Positions 8,087-16,747 of a stretch of DNA of 24,611 nt are shown in pieces (position 1 is the stretch's first letter; each line of letters begins with the position of its first letter). A program made the position numbers and the translations under genes. The notes beneath the pieces were generated by a model, which had not been told where the DNA came from, searched no databases, and worked only from the letters and a program-made list of their open reading frames with translations. The stretch is from Accumulibacter sp. (GTDB lineage Bacteria; Pseudomonadota; Gammaproteobacteria; Burkholderiales; Rhodocyclaceae), in contig JAISDL010000039.1 in NCBI GenBank assembly GCA_031264825.1, forward strand, positions 1 through 24,611, given 5' to 3'.

Positions 8087-9243
8087 ACGCGCGCGCCCCG
8101 CATCAGTTGCCGGTTTTCCCAATCGACGCGCAGGAGGATCGAAAGCGCGAGGCAGTTGGCGAGGATTCCCGACCCGCCGAAGCTCATCAGCGGGAGCGTA
8201 AGCCCCTTCGTCGGCAGAAGCCCCATATTGACGCCCATATTGACGAAGCCCTGAATCCCGATCCAGATACCGACCCCCTGCGCGACGAGCGCGGGGTAGA
8301 GGCGCTCCAACGTCACCGCCTGACGTCCGATCGCGAACGCGCGCTGGACGAGCAGCCCGAAGAGGACGATGACGGCGACGACGCCGAAAAAGCCGAGTTC
8401 CTCGGCGATCACCGCGAGCAGAAAATCGGTATGCGCTTCCGGCAGATAAAAAAGTTTTTCGACGCTCGAACCCAAGCCGACGCCGAACCACTCCCCGCGC
8501 CCGAAAGCGATCAGCGCGTGCGAGAGCTGGTAGCCGCGGCCGTAGGCGTCCGACCAAGGGTCCATGAACCCGAAGATTCGGTCGCGCCGATACGGGGAGA
8601 CGATGATCAGGACGGCGAACGCGACCACCAGAAGGACGATCAGGATCGCAAAGAGGCGCGCGCGCATCCCGCCCAGGAAAAGTATCCCGGTCGCCACCGA
8701 GATGATGACGACGAAGGCGCCGAAATCGGGTTCCTTGAGCAGGAGGACGCCGACGGTCACCATCGCCACCGACATGGGGATGAACGCGCGCTTCAAGTCC
8801 TGCATATACGGCATCTTCCGTACCGTGTAATCCGACGCGTACAAAACGGCGAAGAGTTTCATCAACTCGGAAGGCTGAAGGTTGAAGGGGCCGAAAGGCA
8901 GCCAGCGGCGCGCGCCGTTGACCGCGCGCCCGACCCCCGGAACGAGGACGACGACCAGAAGGAAGACGCCGCCGATGAAGAGCCAGGGCGCGAAACGCTG
9001 CCAGACCTTGAGCGGAACCTGAAAAGCGCAGAGCGCCGCGAGCAGTCCGACGGTCAAAAAGACGACGTGGCGGACGAGAAAGTACGCGGGCTGGTTCCCC
9101 GAATACCGGCTCCCTTCGGCGATCGCGATCGACGCCGAATAAACCATCACCATACCGAAAAGGAGGAGCAACAGACTGCTCCACAGGAGCGTCATATCCA
9201 GCTCGGCTGGAAAGCGGCGAGGAACGCTGAAGTCATGGTCCAT
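8083..9243 (-). CDS. ftsW: septal peptidoglycan glycosyltransferase FtsW (SEDS family)
   Basis: FtsW polymerises lipid II at the septum together with the transpeptidase FtsI. The 386-residue protein is hydrophobic throughout, with about ten membrane segments. Diagnostic SEDS blocks are NLQPSELMKL (121-130), LPEAHTDFLLAVIAEELG with the catalytic-type Asp at about 273, and GLLPTKGLTLPLMSFGGSG near the end. The start at 9243 overlaps the murD stop by one base (TGATG), which suggests reinitiation by the same ribosome. Confidence 0.96.
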   Translation of the reverse strand: MDHDFSVPRRFPAELDMTLLWSSLLLLLFGMVMVYSASIAIAEGSRYSGNQPAYFLVRHVVFLTVGLLAALCAFQVPLKVWQRFAPWLFIGGVFLLVVVLVPGVGRAVNGARRWLPFGPFNLQPSELMKLFAVLYASDYTVRKMPYMQDLKRAFIPMSVAMVTVGVLLLKEPDFGAFVVIISVATGILFLGGMRARLFAILIVLLVVAFAVLIIVSPYRRDRIFGFMDPWSDAYGRGYQLSHALIAFGRGEWFGVGLGSSVEKLFYLPEAHTDFLLAVIAEELGFFGVVAVIVLFGLLVQRAFAIGRQAVTLERLYPALVAQGVGIWIGIQGFVNMGVNMGLLPTKGLTLPLMSFGGSGILANCLALSILLRVDWENRQLMRGARV

Positions 9244-10628
9244 CAGACGGCCTCAAGCAATTTACGTGCCGCCGCGACGAAGACTTCGGAACGGTGCGCG
9301 TAGTTGCGAAACATGTCGAAACTCGCGCACGCCGGAGAAAGCAGAACCGCGTCTCCGGGCATCGCCTGCGTCGCGCACCAGGATACGGCGGCATCGAGGT
9401 CGGCGCAGCGTTTGACCGGGACGCCGCAACCTTCAATCGCCGCGTCTATGATTCCGGCGTCGCGGCCGATCAGCGCGACCGCGCGCGCGTTTGAGGCGAG
9501 CGCGTCGCGCAAGGGCGAAAAGTCCTGCCCCTTCCCTTCGCCGCCGAGGATGACGGCCGTCTTCTTCCCAAGCCCCTCGATCGCGGCGAGCGTCGCGCCG
9601 ACGTTCGTCCCTTTCGAGTCGTCGTAATACGAGACGCCGCCGACCTCGCGTACCCACTCGACGCGGTGCGGCAATCCCGTAAAGTTCGAGAGACCCGGCA
9701 AGACTTGCCGGTTTTCCACGCCGATCGCATTGCAAAGCGCCAGCGCCGCCATCGCGTTGGCCGCGTTGTGCAAACCCGTGATCGAAAGTTCATCGAGCGC
9801 GATCAGCGCTTCTTCGCCGCGGACGATTTTCCCGGAGCGGATTCCGTAGTCGGTGTTCCGCGTCGGCGCGTCGAGGCCGAAAGTGATCGCCGAGGGATGC
9901 GCGCGCGCGATCGCGGCGCAGCGCGCGTCGCCGCGGTTCAACACTTCAGACGCGCTTCCGAGGAAAACTCTCTCCTTGGCCGCCGCGTACGCGGCCATTC
10001 CGTCGTAACGGTCGAGGTGGTCTTCGGTGATGTTGAGGATCGCGGCAGCGTCGGCGTTCAAGGTCTGCGTCGTTTCGAGTTGAAAGCTCGAAAGCTCGAT
10101 GACCCAGACGCGCGGAAATTCCGACGACCTCTTTTCGTCGAGCGCGTTCATCAAGGCGTCGAGCGCCGACGGGGAAATATTCCCGCACGCGCACGCGGGA
10201 ACGCCCGCGCTGACAAGGAGGTGCGCCGTCAAGGCGGTCGTCGTCGTCTTCCCGTTGCTCCCGGTTATCGCGATCACGCGCGACGACGGCGCGTAGCGGA
10301 CGCAGCCCCAAGCGAAAAGCTCGATTTCGGAGACGACCGGGATACCGCGCGCGCGCGCCGAGACGATCGGCGCGATCGCCTGAAACCCTACCGGAATACC
10401 CGGCGAGACGGCGATCAATTCCACGCCGTCGAACGCCGCCGCGTCGGAAAAATCGACGGCGCGCAGTTCGACACCGGGGATCGCCACGTGCAGCGCGTCC
10501 GCGTTCGGCGGCGCGGCGCGGCTGTCGGCGACGACGAGGTCGGCGCCTTCCCGCGCAAGCCACTTTGCCATCGCAAGACCGCTCTCGCCAAGCCCGGCGA
10601 CCAAAACGCGTTTTCCTTTGAGTTCCAT
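9243..10628 (-). CDS. murD: UDP-N-acetylmuramoyl-L-alanine--D-glutamate ligase
   Basis: MurD adds D-Glu to UDP-MurNAc-L-Ala. The 461 residues start MELKGKRVLVAGLGESG, a Rossmann-like UDP-binding domain, then carry the P-loop ITGSNGKTTTT at 121-131, NITEDHLDRY in the central domain and YDDSKGTN of the C-terminal domain. The ATG at 10628 is preferred over a longer frame because the family N-terminus begins here and it lies 8 bases after the mraY stop. The ribosome binding site is weak, so coupling to mraY translation is likely. Confidence 0.97.
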   Translation of the reverse strand: MELKGKRVLVAGLGESGLAMAKWLAREGADLVVADSRAAPPNADALHVAIPGVELRAVDFSDAAAFDGVELIAVSPGIPVGFQAIAPIVSARARGIPVVSEIELFAWGCVRYAPSSRVIAITGSNGKTTTTALTAHLLVSAGVPACACGNISPSALDALMNALDEKRSSEFPRVWVIELSSFQLETTQTLNADAAAILNITEDHLDRYDGMAAYAAAKERVFLGSASEVLNRGDARCAAIARAHPSAITFGLDAPTRNTDYGIRSGKIVRGEEALIALDELSITGLHNAANAMAALALCNAIGVENRQVLPGLSNFTGLPHRVEWVREVGGVSYYDDSKGTNVGATLAAIEGLGKKTAVILGGEGKGQDFSPLRDALASNARAVALIGRDAGIIDAAIEGCGVPVKRCADLDAAVSWCATQAMPGDAVLLSPACASFDMFRNYAHRSEVFVAAARKLLEAV

Positions 10629-10636
10629 TTTCGTAT

Positions 10637-11725
10637 TCAGCGAATCTTCAGCGTCGAAAGCCCGACGAGTACCAACATCAGCGTGATGATCCAGAAACGC
10701 ACGACGATCTGCGTTTCCTTCCACCCGCCGAGTTCAAAGTGGTGATGCAGGGGCGCCATGCGGAAAATCCGCCGACCCCCGGTCAACCTGAAATAAACGA
10801 CCTGGATCGCGACCGACAGCGTTTCCGCGACGAAGACGCCGCCCATGATCGCCAGGACGATTTCCTGACGGACGATGACCGCGACGGTCCCGAGCGCCGC
10901 GCCAAGCGCGAGCGCGCCGACGTCGCCCATGAAGACTTCCGCCGGGTAGGCGTTGAACCACAGGAAACCCAGTCCGGCGCCGGCCATCGCGCCGAGGAAA
11001 ACCGCGAGTTCCCCCGCGCCGGGGATGTACGGCAGGAGCAAATAGCGCGAAAAAACCGAGTGTCCGGCGACGTAGGAAAAGATCGCCAGCGCGCCGGCAA
11101 TGAGGACGGTCGGCATGATCGCGAGCCCGTCGAGGCCGTCGGTCAGATTGACGGCGTTGCTCGTGCCGACGATGACGAAATAGGTCAGGACGACGAAACC
11201 GACCGCGCCGAGCGGGTACGAGACCGTCTTGAAAAAGGGGACGATCAATTCCATCTGCGCGGGCACAGCCGACGTCGCCGCGAGGTAGACCGCCGCGGCG
11301 AGTCCGAATACTGACTGCCAAAAATATTTCCAGCGGCTCGCGAGTCCTTCCGGGTCGTGGTAGACGACCTTGCGCCAGTCGTCGTACCAGCCGATCGCAC
11401 CGTAACTCAGGGTCACAATCAGGACGACCCAGATATAACGGTTGTCGAGGTCGCCCCAGAGGAGCGTCGTCAATCCGACGGCGAGCAGGATCAGCGCGCC
11501 GCCCATCGTCGGTGTGCCGGACTTCGAAAGATGGCTTTGAGGGCCGTATTGGCGCACCGCCTGACCGATTTTCTTGGCCGTCAGCCAGCGGATCACCGCC
11601 GGCCCCGCGAGGAAGGAAATGATCAGCGCCGTCATCGCGGCGAGCATCGCGCGCAGCGTAATGTAGTTGAACACATTGAACGCGCGCACCCCCTGCGAGA
11701 GCCATTGTGTCAGAGCGAGCAACAT
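10637..11725 (-). CDS. mraY: phospho-N-acetylmuramoyl-pentapeptide-transferase
   Basis: MraY transfers phospho-MurNAc-pentapeptide to undecaprenyl phosphate, giving lipid I. The 362-residue protein has about ten membrane segments. The three acidic sites of the family are visible: Asp115-Asp116 in IGWYDDWRK, Asp196 in NLTDGLDGLA, and Asp268 in FMGDVGALALG. A HHHFE motif, typical of MraY, occurs near the end (APLHHHFELGG). The length equals that usual in proteobacteria (360). The start shares one base with the murF stop. Confidence 0.97.
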   Translation of the reverse strand: MLLALTQWLSQGVRAFNVFNYITLRAMLAAMTALIISFLAGPAVIRWLTAKKIGQAVRQYGPQSHLSKSGTPTMGGALILLAVGLTTLLWGDLDNRYIWVVLIVTLSYGAIGWYDDWRKVVYHDPEGLASRWKYFWQSVFGLAAAVYLAATSAVPAQMELIVPFFKTVSYPLGAVGFVVLTYFVIVGTSNAVNLTDGLDGLAIMPTVLIAGALAIFSYVAGHSVFSRYLLLPYIPGAGELAVFLGAMAGAGLGFLWFNAYPAEVFMGDVGALALGAALGTVAVIVRQEIVLAIMGGVFVAETLSVAIQVVYFRLTGGRRIFRMAPLHHHFELGGWKETQIVVRFWIITLMLVLVGLSTLKIR

Positions 11726-13149
11726 CAGCTTTCTCCCGAATTCAGGTACGACGCCGCGTCCGGCGCGGCGACGGCGTCGGCGACGCGTTCCATTCGCATG
11801 AAGCGCGAGCCTTTGACCAGAACCGTCACGCGCGGCGAAAGTTCCGCTTTCAGCGCATTGACAAGCGCGTCGGCTTCGTCGAAATGCCGCCCACCGCCGC
11901 CGAAGCCGCGGACCGCGCGCGCGCTCGACGCGCCGAGTGCAAATAGAAGGTCGACGCCCTTTTCCCTGGCGTAAGCGCCGACTTCTTCGTGGAGACGCGC
12001 GCCGTCGTCGCCGACCTCGCCCATGTCGCCGAACACGAGGATTTTTTTTCCGTCGGCTGTGGCGAGCACGTCGATTCCGGCGCGAACCGAGTCCGGATTC
12101 GCGTTATACGTGTCGTCGTACAGCGTCGCGCCGTTCATCGCGCGCCGCCGCGTCAAACGGCGCCGAACGCCTCGAAACGCCGACAATCCGTCGCGGACGG
12201 CACGAAGAGGCGCCCCGGCGGCGAGCGCGGCGGCCGCCGCGCCGAGCGCGTTCCGCGCGTTGTGGATTCCCGGCATCGTGAGCCGGACTTCGACTTCTTC
12301 TCCGCCAAAGCGAAGTGTAAGAACAGTCGGAACACTTTCCGAAGCGTTCAAACCGTCGCAAACGCGGCGCGCACAGACCTCGACGGGGCGCTCGAACGAA
12401 AAGCGCACGAGCTTGCGGCCGGAGGCCAAACCAAGCCAGAGTTCGTAAAATGCGTCGTCGGCGTTGATGACCGCGACGCCCGATTCGGGCATCCCCGCGT
12501 AGAGCGCGCCTTTCTCCGCCGCAACCGCTTCGAGCGAACCCAGGCCTTCGAGGTGCGCGCGCTGTGCGTTCGTGACGAGCGCGACGCTCGGTTGCGCGAT
12601 CCGCGCGAGTTCCAGGACTTCACCCGGATGGCTCATCCCGATCTCGACGACGGCCGCGCGGTGCGTCGCGTCGAGGCCGAGCAGCGTCAGCGGCAAGCCG
12701 ATTTCGTTGTTCAGGTTTCCCTCGGTCGAGTGAACGGCCCCCCCCCACGCCGCGCGCAGGATCGCGGCGATCATTTCTTTCGTCGTCGTCTTCCCGTTGC
12801 TCCCGGTCACCGCGACGACAGGAATCGAAAATTTTGCGCGCCAATGCGCGGCGAGCCGTCCGAGCGCGTCTCGCGTATCGCCGACCGCGATCAGCGGAAG
12901 TCCCGCTCCTTTGACCGCACACACCGCGTCGGAGGCGACGAGCGCGGCGGCGGCACCGCGCTCCACAGCCGTGCCGACGTAATCATTGCCGTCGAAGTGC
13001 TCCCCGCGCAGCGCGATGAAGAGTTCGCCCGCACCGAGCGTCCGCGTGTCGGTCGAAACGCCGGAGAACGAGCACTCTTCACCAGCGGCGCCCACGACTT
13101 CGCCCCCGACCGCGGAGGCGGCTTCACAAAGCCTCATCGCGGCGCTCAT
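11725..13149 (-). CDS. murF: UDP-N-acetylmuramoyl-tripeptide--D-alanyl-D-alanine ligase
   Basis: MurF adds the D-Ala-D-Ala made by Ddl and completes the cytoplasmic precursor. The 474 residues contain STDTRTLGAGELFIALRG at the N-terminus, the P-loop VTGSNGKTTTK at 114-124, EGNLNNEIGLPLTLL, and YNANPDS in the C-terminal domain. The ATG at 13149 overlaps the murE stop as ATGA. On the coding strand there is a run of nine G (12738-12746) inside the codons for Trp-Gly-Gly, just before EGNLNNE, which is unusual in an essential gene. Confidence 0.97.
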   Translation of the reverse strand: MSAAMRLCEAASAVGGEVVGAAGEECSFSGVSTDTRTLGAGELFIALRGEHFDGNDYVGTAVERGAAAALVASDAVCAVKGAGLPLIAVGDTRDALGRLAAHWRAKFSIPVVAVTGSNGKTTTKEMIAAILRAAWGGAVHSTEGNLNNEIGLPLTLLGLDATHRAAVVEIGMSHPGEVLELARIAQPSVALVTNAQRAHLEGLGSLEAVAAEKGALYAGMPESGVAVINADDAFYELWLGLASGRKLVRFSFERPVEVCARRVCDGLNASESVPTVLTLRFGGEEVEVRLTMPGIHNARNALGAAAAALAAGAPLRAVRDGLSAFRGVRRRLTRRRAMNGATLYDDTYNANPDSVRAGIDVLATADGKKILVFGDMGEVGDDGARLHEEVGAYAREKGVDLLFALGASSARAVRGFGGGGRHFDEADALVNALKAELSPRVTVLVKGSRFMRMERVADAVAAPDAASYLNSGES

Positions 13150-14654
13150 GCGCGCGCCTCGCGTGAAAGGAGCGCGGCGTAAGCCTCGTTCGCGTCGGAA
13201 AAAGGCCGGCGTTCTCCCGCGATTTCCTGCGTGCGCTCGCGTCCCTTCCCCGCAAGGAGGACGACGTCGGACACCGACGCCGACAGAATCGCCGCGCGTA
13301 TCGCGGCCGCACGGTCTTCAATGACCTCGGCGCGCGGCGCGCCGGCGCGAATCGCTTCGATGATCGCCGCCGGGGATTCGTTCCTCGGATTGTCGTTCGT
13401 GAGAACGACGCGGTCCGCGAGCCTTGCCGCGATTTCGCCCATGATCGGGCGCTTGCCCGCGTCGCGGTTTCCGCCGCAGCCGAAAACGACGGTCAGCGCG
13501 CCGTCGCGGCCGCGCGCGACTTCGCGCAGGGCCGTCAGAACGTTTTCGAGCGCGTCGGGAGTGTGCGCGTAATCGACGACGACGAGCGGAGCGGGGGCGT
13601 CGTCGTCGAGCGCGATCCTTTCGAGACGCCCCGGCGGCGCGGCGAGTTCGGCAAAGCCTTCAGAGATACGGCGCGGAGACATGCCCGCGTCGGAGAGTAC
13701 CGCAGCGGTGGCGAGAAGGTTCGAGACGTTGTGGTTTCCGATCAGCCCGGTTTCGACGCTCACGCGCCCCATCGGGGTATGCATACGGAAACGCAGGCCG
13801 CTCGGCCCTTCCTCGATGTCTTCGGCGAAGAACGCGCCCTGGCGCTGCCTGACCGAATCCCTCTCGCGCGAATACACGACGACCTTGCTCGCCGTCGTCC
13901 TTTCCGCGAGTTCGCGCCCGAAGGCGTCGTCGACGTTGATCACGGCGAGGCGCAGGCGCGGCCACATGAACAGCTTTTCCTTCGCCGCCGCGTAGGCTTC
14001 CATCGTGCCGTGATAGTCGAGATGGTCGCGCGTCAAATTGGTGAAGACCGCCACGTCGACGCGCAAGCCGTCGATGCGACCCTCCTCGATCCCGATCGAA
14101 CTCGCTTCGAGTGCGCACGCGCGCGCACCGTCGTCGACGAATTCCTTCAGGCAACGCATCAGCGTCGCCGCTTCGGGCGTCGTCAGCCCCGTATCGTCGA
14201 GTTTTCCGATGAAACCCGCGCCGAGCGTCCCGACGATCGCGCAGCGCTGCGGGTGAAGGCGTCCGAGCCACTGCGCGATCGTCGTCTTGCCGTTGGTTCC
14301 CGTGACGGCGATCAAGGACAGGCGTTCGCTGGGGTAGCCGAACACCGCGTGCGCGAGCGGCGCGCGCAAACGCCTGAGTTCGGGCACCGCCAAATGCGCG
14401 GCCTGCCATTCGGGATTCCATTCGAAACCGCCGCCCGTCTCCCAGAGCACGGCGCACGGTTTGGCGGCCAGCGCGTCGGCGATGTGCGAGCGGCCGTCCG
14501 AAACATCGCCACGGTAGGCCAGGAACAAATCACCCGGAACGACGCGCCGGCTGTCGTCCGAAACGCCGGTCGGCTGCACGCCGACGGCGGAAAGACGGCT
14601 CAGTATTTCCGTCGGAGTCATTCGTAGCGTCGGATTCGGCGCCCCCGGATTCAT
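13146..14654 (-). CDS. murE: UDP-MurNAc-tripeptide synthetase, meso-diaminopimelate-adding
   Basis: MurE adds the third residue of the stem peptide. The 502 residues include SDDSRRVVPGDLFLAYRG near the start, the P-loop VTGTNGKTTIAQ at 118-129, and DNPRNESP at 421-428. The DNPR motif indicates meso-diaminopimelate as the substrate (Lys-adding enzymes differ here), which fits a Gram-negative wall. The start at 14654 is chosen because AGGAGG lies 7 bases upstream and because it overlaps the ftsI stop as ATGA; an internal ATG at 14621 is less well placed. The ribosome binding site lies inside the ftsI tail codons. Confidence 0.97.
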   Translation of the reverse strand: MNPGAPNPTLRMTPTEILSRLSAVGVQPTGVSDDSRRVVPGDLFLAYRGDVSDGRSHIADALAAKPCAVLWETGGGFEWNPEWQAAHLAVPELRRLRAPLAHAVFGYPSERLSLIAVTGTNGKTTIAQWLGRLHPQRCAIVGTLGAGFIGKLDDTGLTTPEAATLMRCLKEFVDDGARACALEASSIGIEEGRIDGLRVDVAVFTNLTRDHLDYHGTMEAYAAAKEKLFMWPRLRLAVINVDDAFGRELAERTTASKVVVYSRERDSVRQRQGAFFAEDIEEGPSGLRFRMHTPMGRVSVETGLIGNHNVSNLLATAAVLSDAGMSPRRISEGFAELAAPPGRLERIALDDDAPAPLVVVDYAHTPDALENVLTALREVARGRDGALTVVFGCGGNRDAGKRPIMGEIAARLADRVVLTNDNPRNESPAAIIEAIRAGAPRAEVIEDRAAAIRAAILSASVSDVVLLAGKGRERTQEIAGERRPFSDANEAYAALLSREARA

Positions 14655-16474
14655 AGCCGTTCCTCCTCTGCCGACCATGCCGACCCTGGCAATCCTCCAA
14701 ATCCTCCCAATCCCCCCAACTCTCCCGTCCGCCCCGAATTCTGGACGACGTGCATTCCCTCGGCCGACGACGGCGAATCCTGCGGGACGCTGTACAGGCG
14801 CAGAAGCCCGCTCATCACGCGCGTAAAGACCGGCCCGGCGACGCTGGCGCCGAAGTGCATACTGCCTTCGGGTTCGTCGATCATGACCGCGACGACGAAG
14901 CGCGGTTCCGACGCCGGAGCGAATCCGGCAAACGACGCGACGTACTTGTTCTTCGCGTAGCGGCCGCCTTCGACCTTGTGCGCGGTCCCGGTCTTTCCGG
15001 CGACGCGGTAGCCCGGAATCCTGACCTTCGGCGCCGTTCCGCCGGGCTGGACGGCCATTTCGAGCATCGCGCGCACCTCGCGCACCGTCTGCGGGCTGAA
15101 GACCTGCGTCGTTTTCAGAGGCGGGGCGTCGAGACGGATCAGCGAAAGAGGGATCAGGTCGCCGTCGCGCGCGAACACCGTATAGGCTTTTGCGAGCTGG
15201 ACGAGCGAAACCGAAAACCCGTGCCCGTACGAGATCGTCGCCTGTTCGATAGGACGCCAGTCCTTCCACGACCGCATCCGGCCGCTGACCTCGCCGGGAA
15301 AACCGAGGTGCGTGACGTGGCCGAAGCCGATCGAATCAAGCATCCCCCACATTTCTTTTGCCGAAAGCATCCGGGCGATCTTCGCCGAACCGACGTTCGA
15401 CGACTTCTGAATGATCTGCGCGACGCTCAAGGTTCCGTGCGACCTCGGATCCGAGATCGTCGCCGTGCCGATCGTGAGTTTTCCCGGAGCGCAGTTGATC
15501 GGCGTATCGAAACGGACTTTCTCGTTTTCGAGCGCGAGCGCCGCCGTAAACGGCTTGATCACCGAACCCGGCTCGTAGGTATCGGTGATCGCCCGGTTGC
15601 GGAGTTGCGCGCCGCTCAGGCGTTCGCGGTTGTTCGGGTTATACGTCGGCCAGTTCGAAAGCGCGATGATCTCGCCGGTTCTCGCGTCGACGACGACGAC
15701 GCTGCCGGCCTTGGCGCGCGTGTCGGCGATCACCTGCTTCAACTGGCTGTACGCCAGATATTGAACGCGCATATCGAGCGACAGGCGGATATCCTTGCCG
15801 TCCTTCGGAAAATGAATCGAACCCGCGTCTTCGACGATCTGCCCGCGCCGATCGCGGATCACGCTGCGGCTTCCGGGTTTTCCAGAAAGCGGAGCGTCGA
15901 ACGCGAGTTCGACGCCTTCGAGACCCTTGTCGTCGACGCCGGTGAATCCGACGATGTGCGCCGCCATTTCGCCCGTCGGATAATAGCGGCGGTACTCCTT
16001 GTCGATCCCGATTCCCCGCAGCTTCAGCGCCGCGACCTTCTCGCCGATGTCCGGTGGCAACTGCCGCTTGAGGAAGACGAAGGATTTTTCGCTGGCAAGG
16101 CGGAGCGTGAGGTCCTTGGCGCTCAGTTCGATCAGTCCGGCGAGCCGCTTGATCTCGTTTTGCGACAGGCGCGCTTCCGCCGGAATCGCCCAGACGGAGG
16201 CCATCGGCGTCGAGACCGCGAGGATTTCGCCGTTGCGGTCGGAAATCCGCCCGCGCGAAGCCGAAATTTCGAGTTCGCGCTTGTAGCGCAATTCGCCCTT
16301 GCCCTGCAAAAAATCGTTCCGCAGGATCTGTAAATAGAACGAGCGCCCGATCAGCACGACGAGCGCGGACAGGATCAGAATCCCCATGAAGCGCGAACGC
16401 CACGGGGGCAGGCGTAGCTGCAACACCGGGCTCTCCGTGAACTTGTGCGCGCCCGACCCCTTGAAGGACTTCAT
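14651..16474 (-). CDS. ftsI: septal peptidoglycan transpeptidase FtsI (PBP3)
   Basis: FtsI cross-links septal peptidoglycan in the periplasm and is the partner of FtsW. The 607 residues have a short cytoplasmic start, one membrane segment at about 30-50, a PBP dimerisation domain beginning ELEISASRGRISDRNG, and a class B transpeptidase domain. Its active-site motifs are SVIK with Ser304 and Lys307, SSN at 358-360, and KTG at 494-496. The ATG at 16474 overlaps the ftsL stop as ATGA. After the usual end of the fold there is a tail of roughly 35 residues, including a glycine-rich GELGGLGGFGGLPG encoded by a short tandem DNA repeat. Confidence 0.97.
   Translation of the reverse strand: MKSFKGSGAHKFTESPVLQLRLPPWRSRFMGILILSALVVLIGRSFYLQILRNDFLQGKGELRYKRELEISASRGRISDRNGEILAVSTPMASVWAIPAEARLSQNEIKRLAGLIELSAKDLTLRLASEKSFVFLKRQLPPDIGEKVAALKLRGIGIDKEYRRYYPTGEMAAHIVGFTGVDDKGLEGVELAFDAPLSGKPGSRSVIRDRRGQIVEDAGSIHFPKDGKDIRLSLDMRVQYLAYSQLKQVIADTRAKAGSVVVVDARTGEIIALSNWPTYNPNNRERLSGAQLRNRAITDTYEPGSVIKPFTAALALENEKVRFDTPINCAPGKLTIGTATISDPRSHGTLSVAQIIQKSSNVGSAKIARMLSAKEMWGMLDSIGFGHVTHLGFPGEVSGRMRSWKDWRPIEQATISYGHGFSVSLVQLAKAYTVFARDGDLIPLSLIRLDAPPLKTTQVFSPQTVREVRAMLEMAVQPGGTAPKVRIPGYRVAGKTGTAHKVEGGRYAKNKYVASFAGFAPASEPRFVVAVMIDEPEGSMHFGASVAGPVFTRVMSGLLRLYSVPQDSPSSAEGMHVVQNSGRTGELGGLGGFGGLPGSAWSAEEERL
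14684..14724 (-). repeat. degenerate GGGGATT/GGAGGATTT tandem repeat inside the ftsI 3' end
   Basis: On the coding strand three imperfect copies of a G-rich unit, around GGAGGATT, follow each other and encode the Gly-Leu/Phe-Gly tail of FtsI. A run of six G lies in the first copy. The repeat sits about 30-70 bases before the murE start codon. Confidence 0.6.
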
Positions 16475-16746
16475 GGCGACGTCCTTTCCGCGAGCGTGGC
16501 GATGTCGGCGGCTTCGGGCAAGCGCATACGCAGCCTCTCCCGCGCGACGCGCTCGATGCGCGGCGACGTCGCCCACGTCGACAATTCAAGCTGAAGCTGC
16601 CCGTATTCGACTTCGAGCTGCCCCGCGCGCTCCTGCTCGACCTCGATCGCGTGGAAGAGCTTGCGCGCCTTGTGCTGCGAGGTCACGACGCCGAGCGCGC
16701 AGAAAACCGCGGCGAGCAGTAAAAAAAGATTGAAACGCGCCGCCAT
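16471..16746 (-). CDS. ftsL: cell division protein FtsL
   Basis: FtsL is a small bitopic membrane protein that forms a coiled coil with FtsB and binds FtsQ, helping to activate FtsWI. The 91-residue product has one membrane segment at about 5-25 (FNLFLLLAAVFCALGVV), then a helical stretch suited to a coiled coil (QERAGQLEVEYGQLQLEL), and the C-terminal block SPRIERVARERLRM that is typical of FtsL. The ATG at 16746 lies one base after the rsmH stop and has GGAGG 10 bases upstream. Identity between family members is low, so position between rsmH and ftsI adds weight. Confidence 0.94.
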   Translation of the reverse strand: MAARFNLFLLLAAVFCALGVVTSQHKARKLFHAIEVEQERAGQLEVEYGQLQLELSTWATSPRIERVARERLRMRLPEAADIATLAERTSP

Positions 16747-16747
16747 T

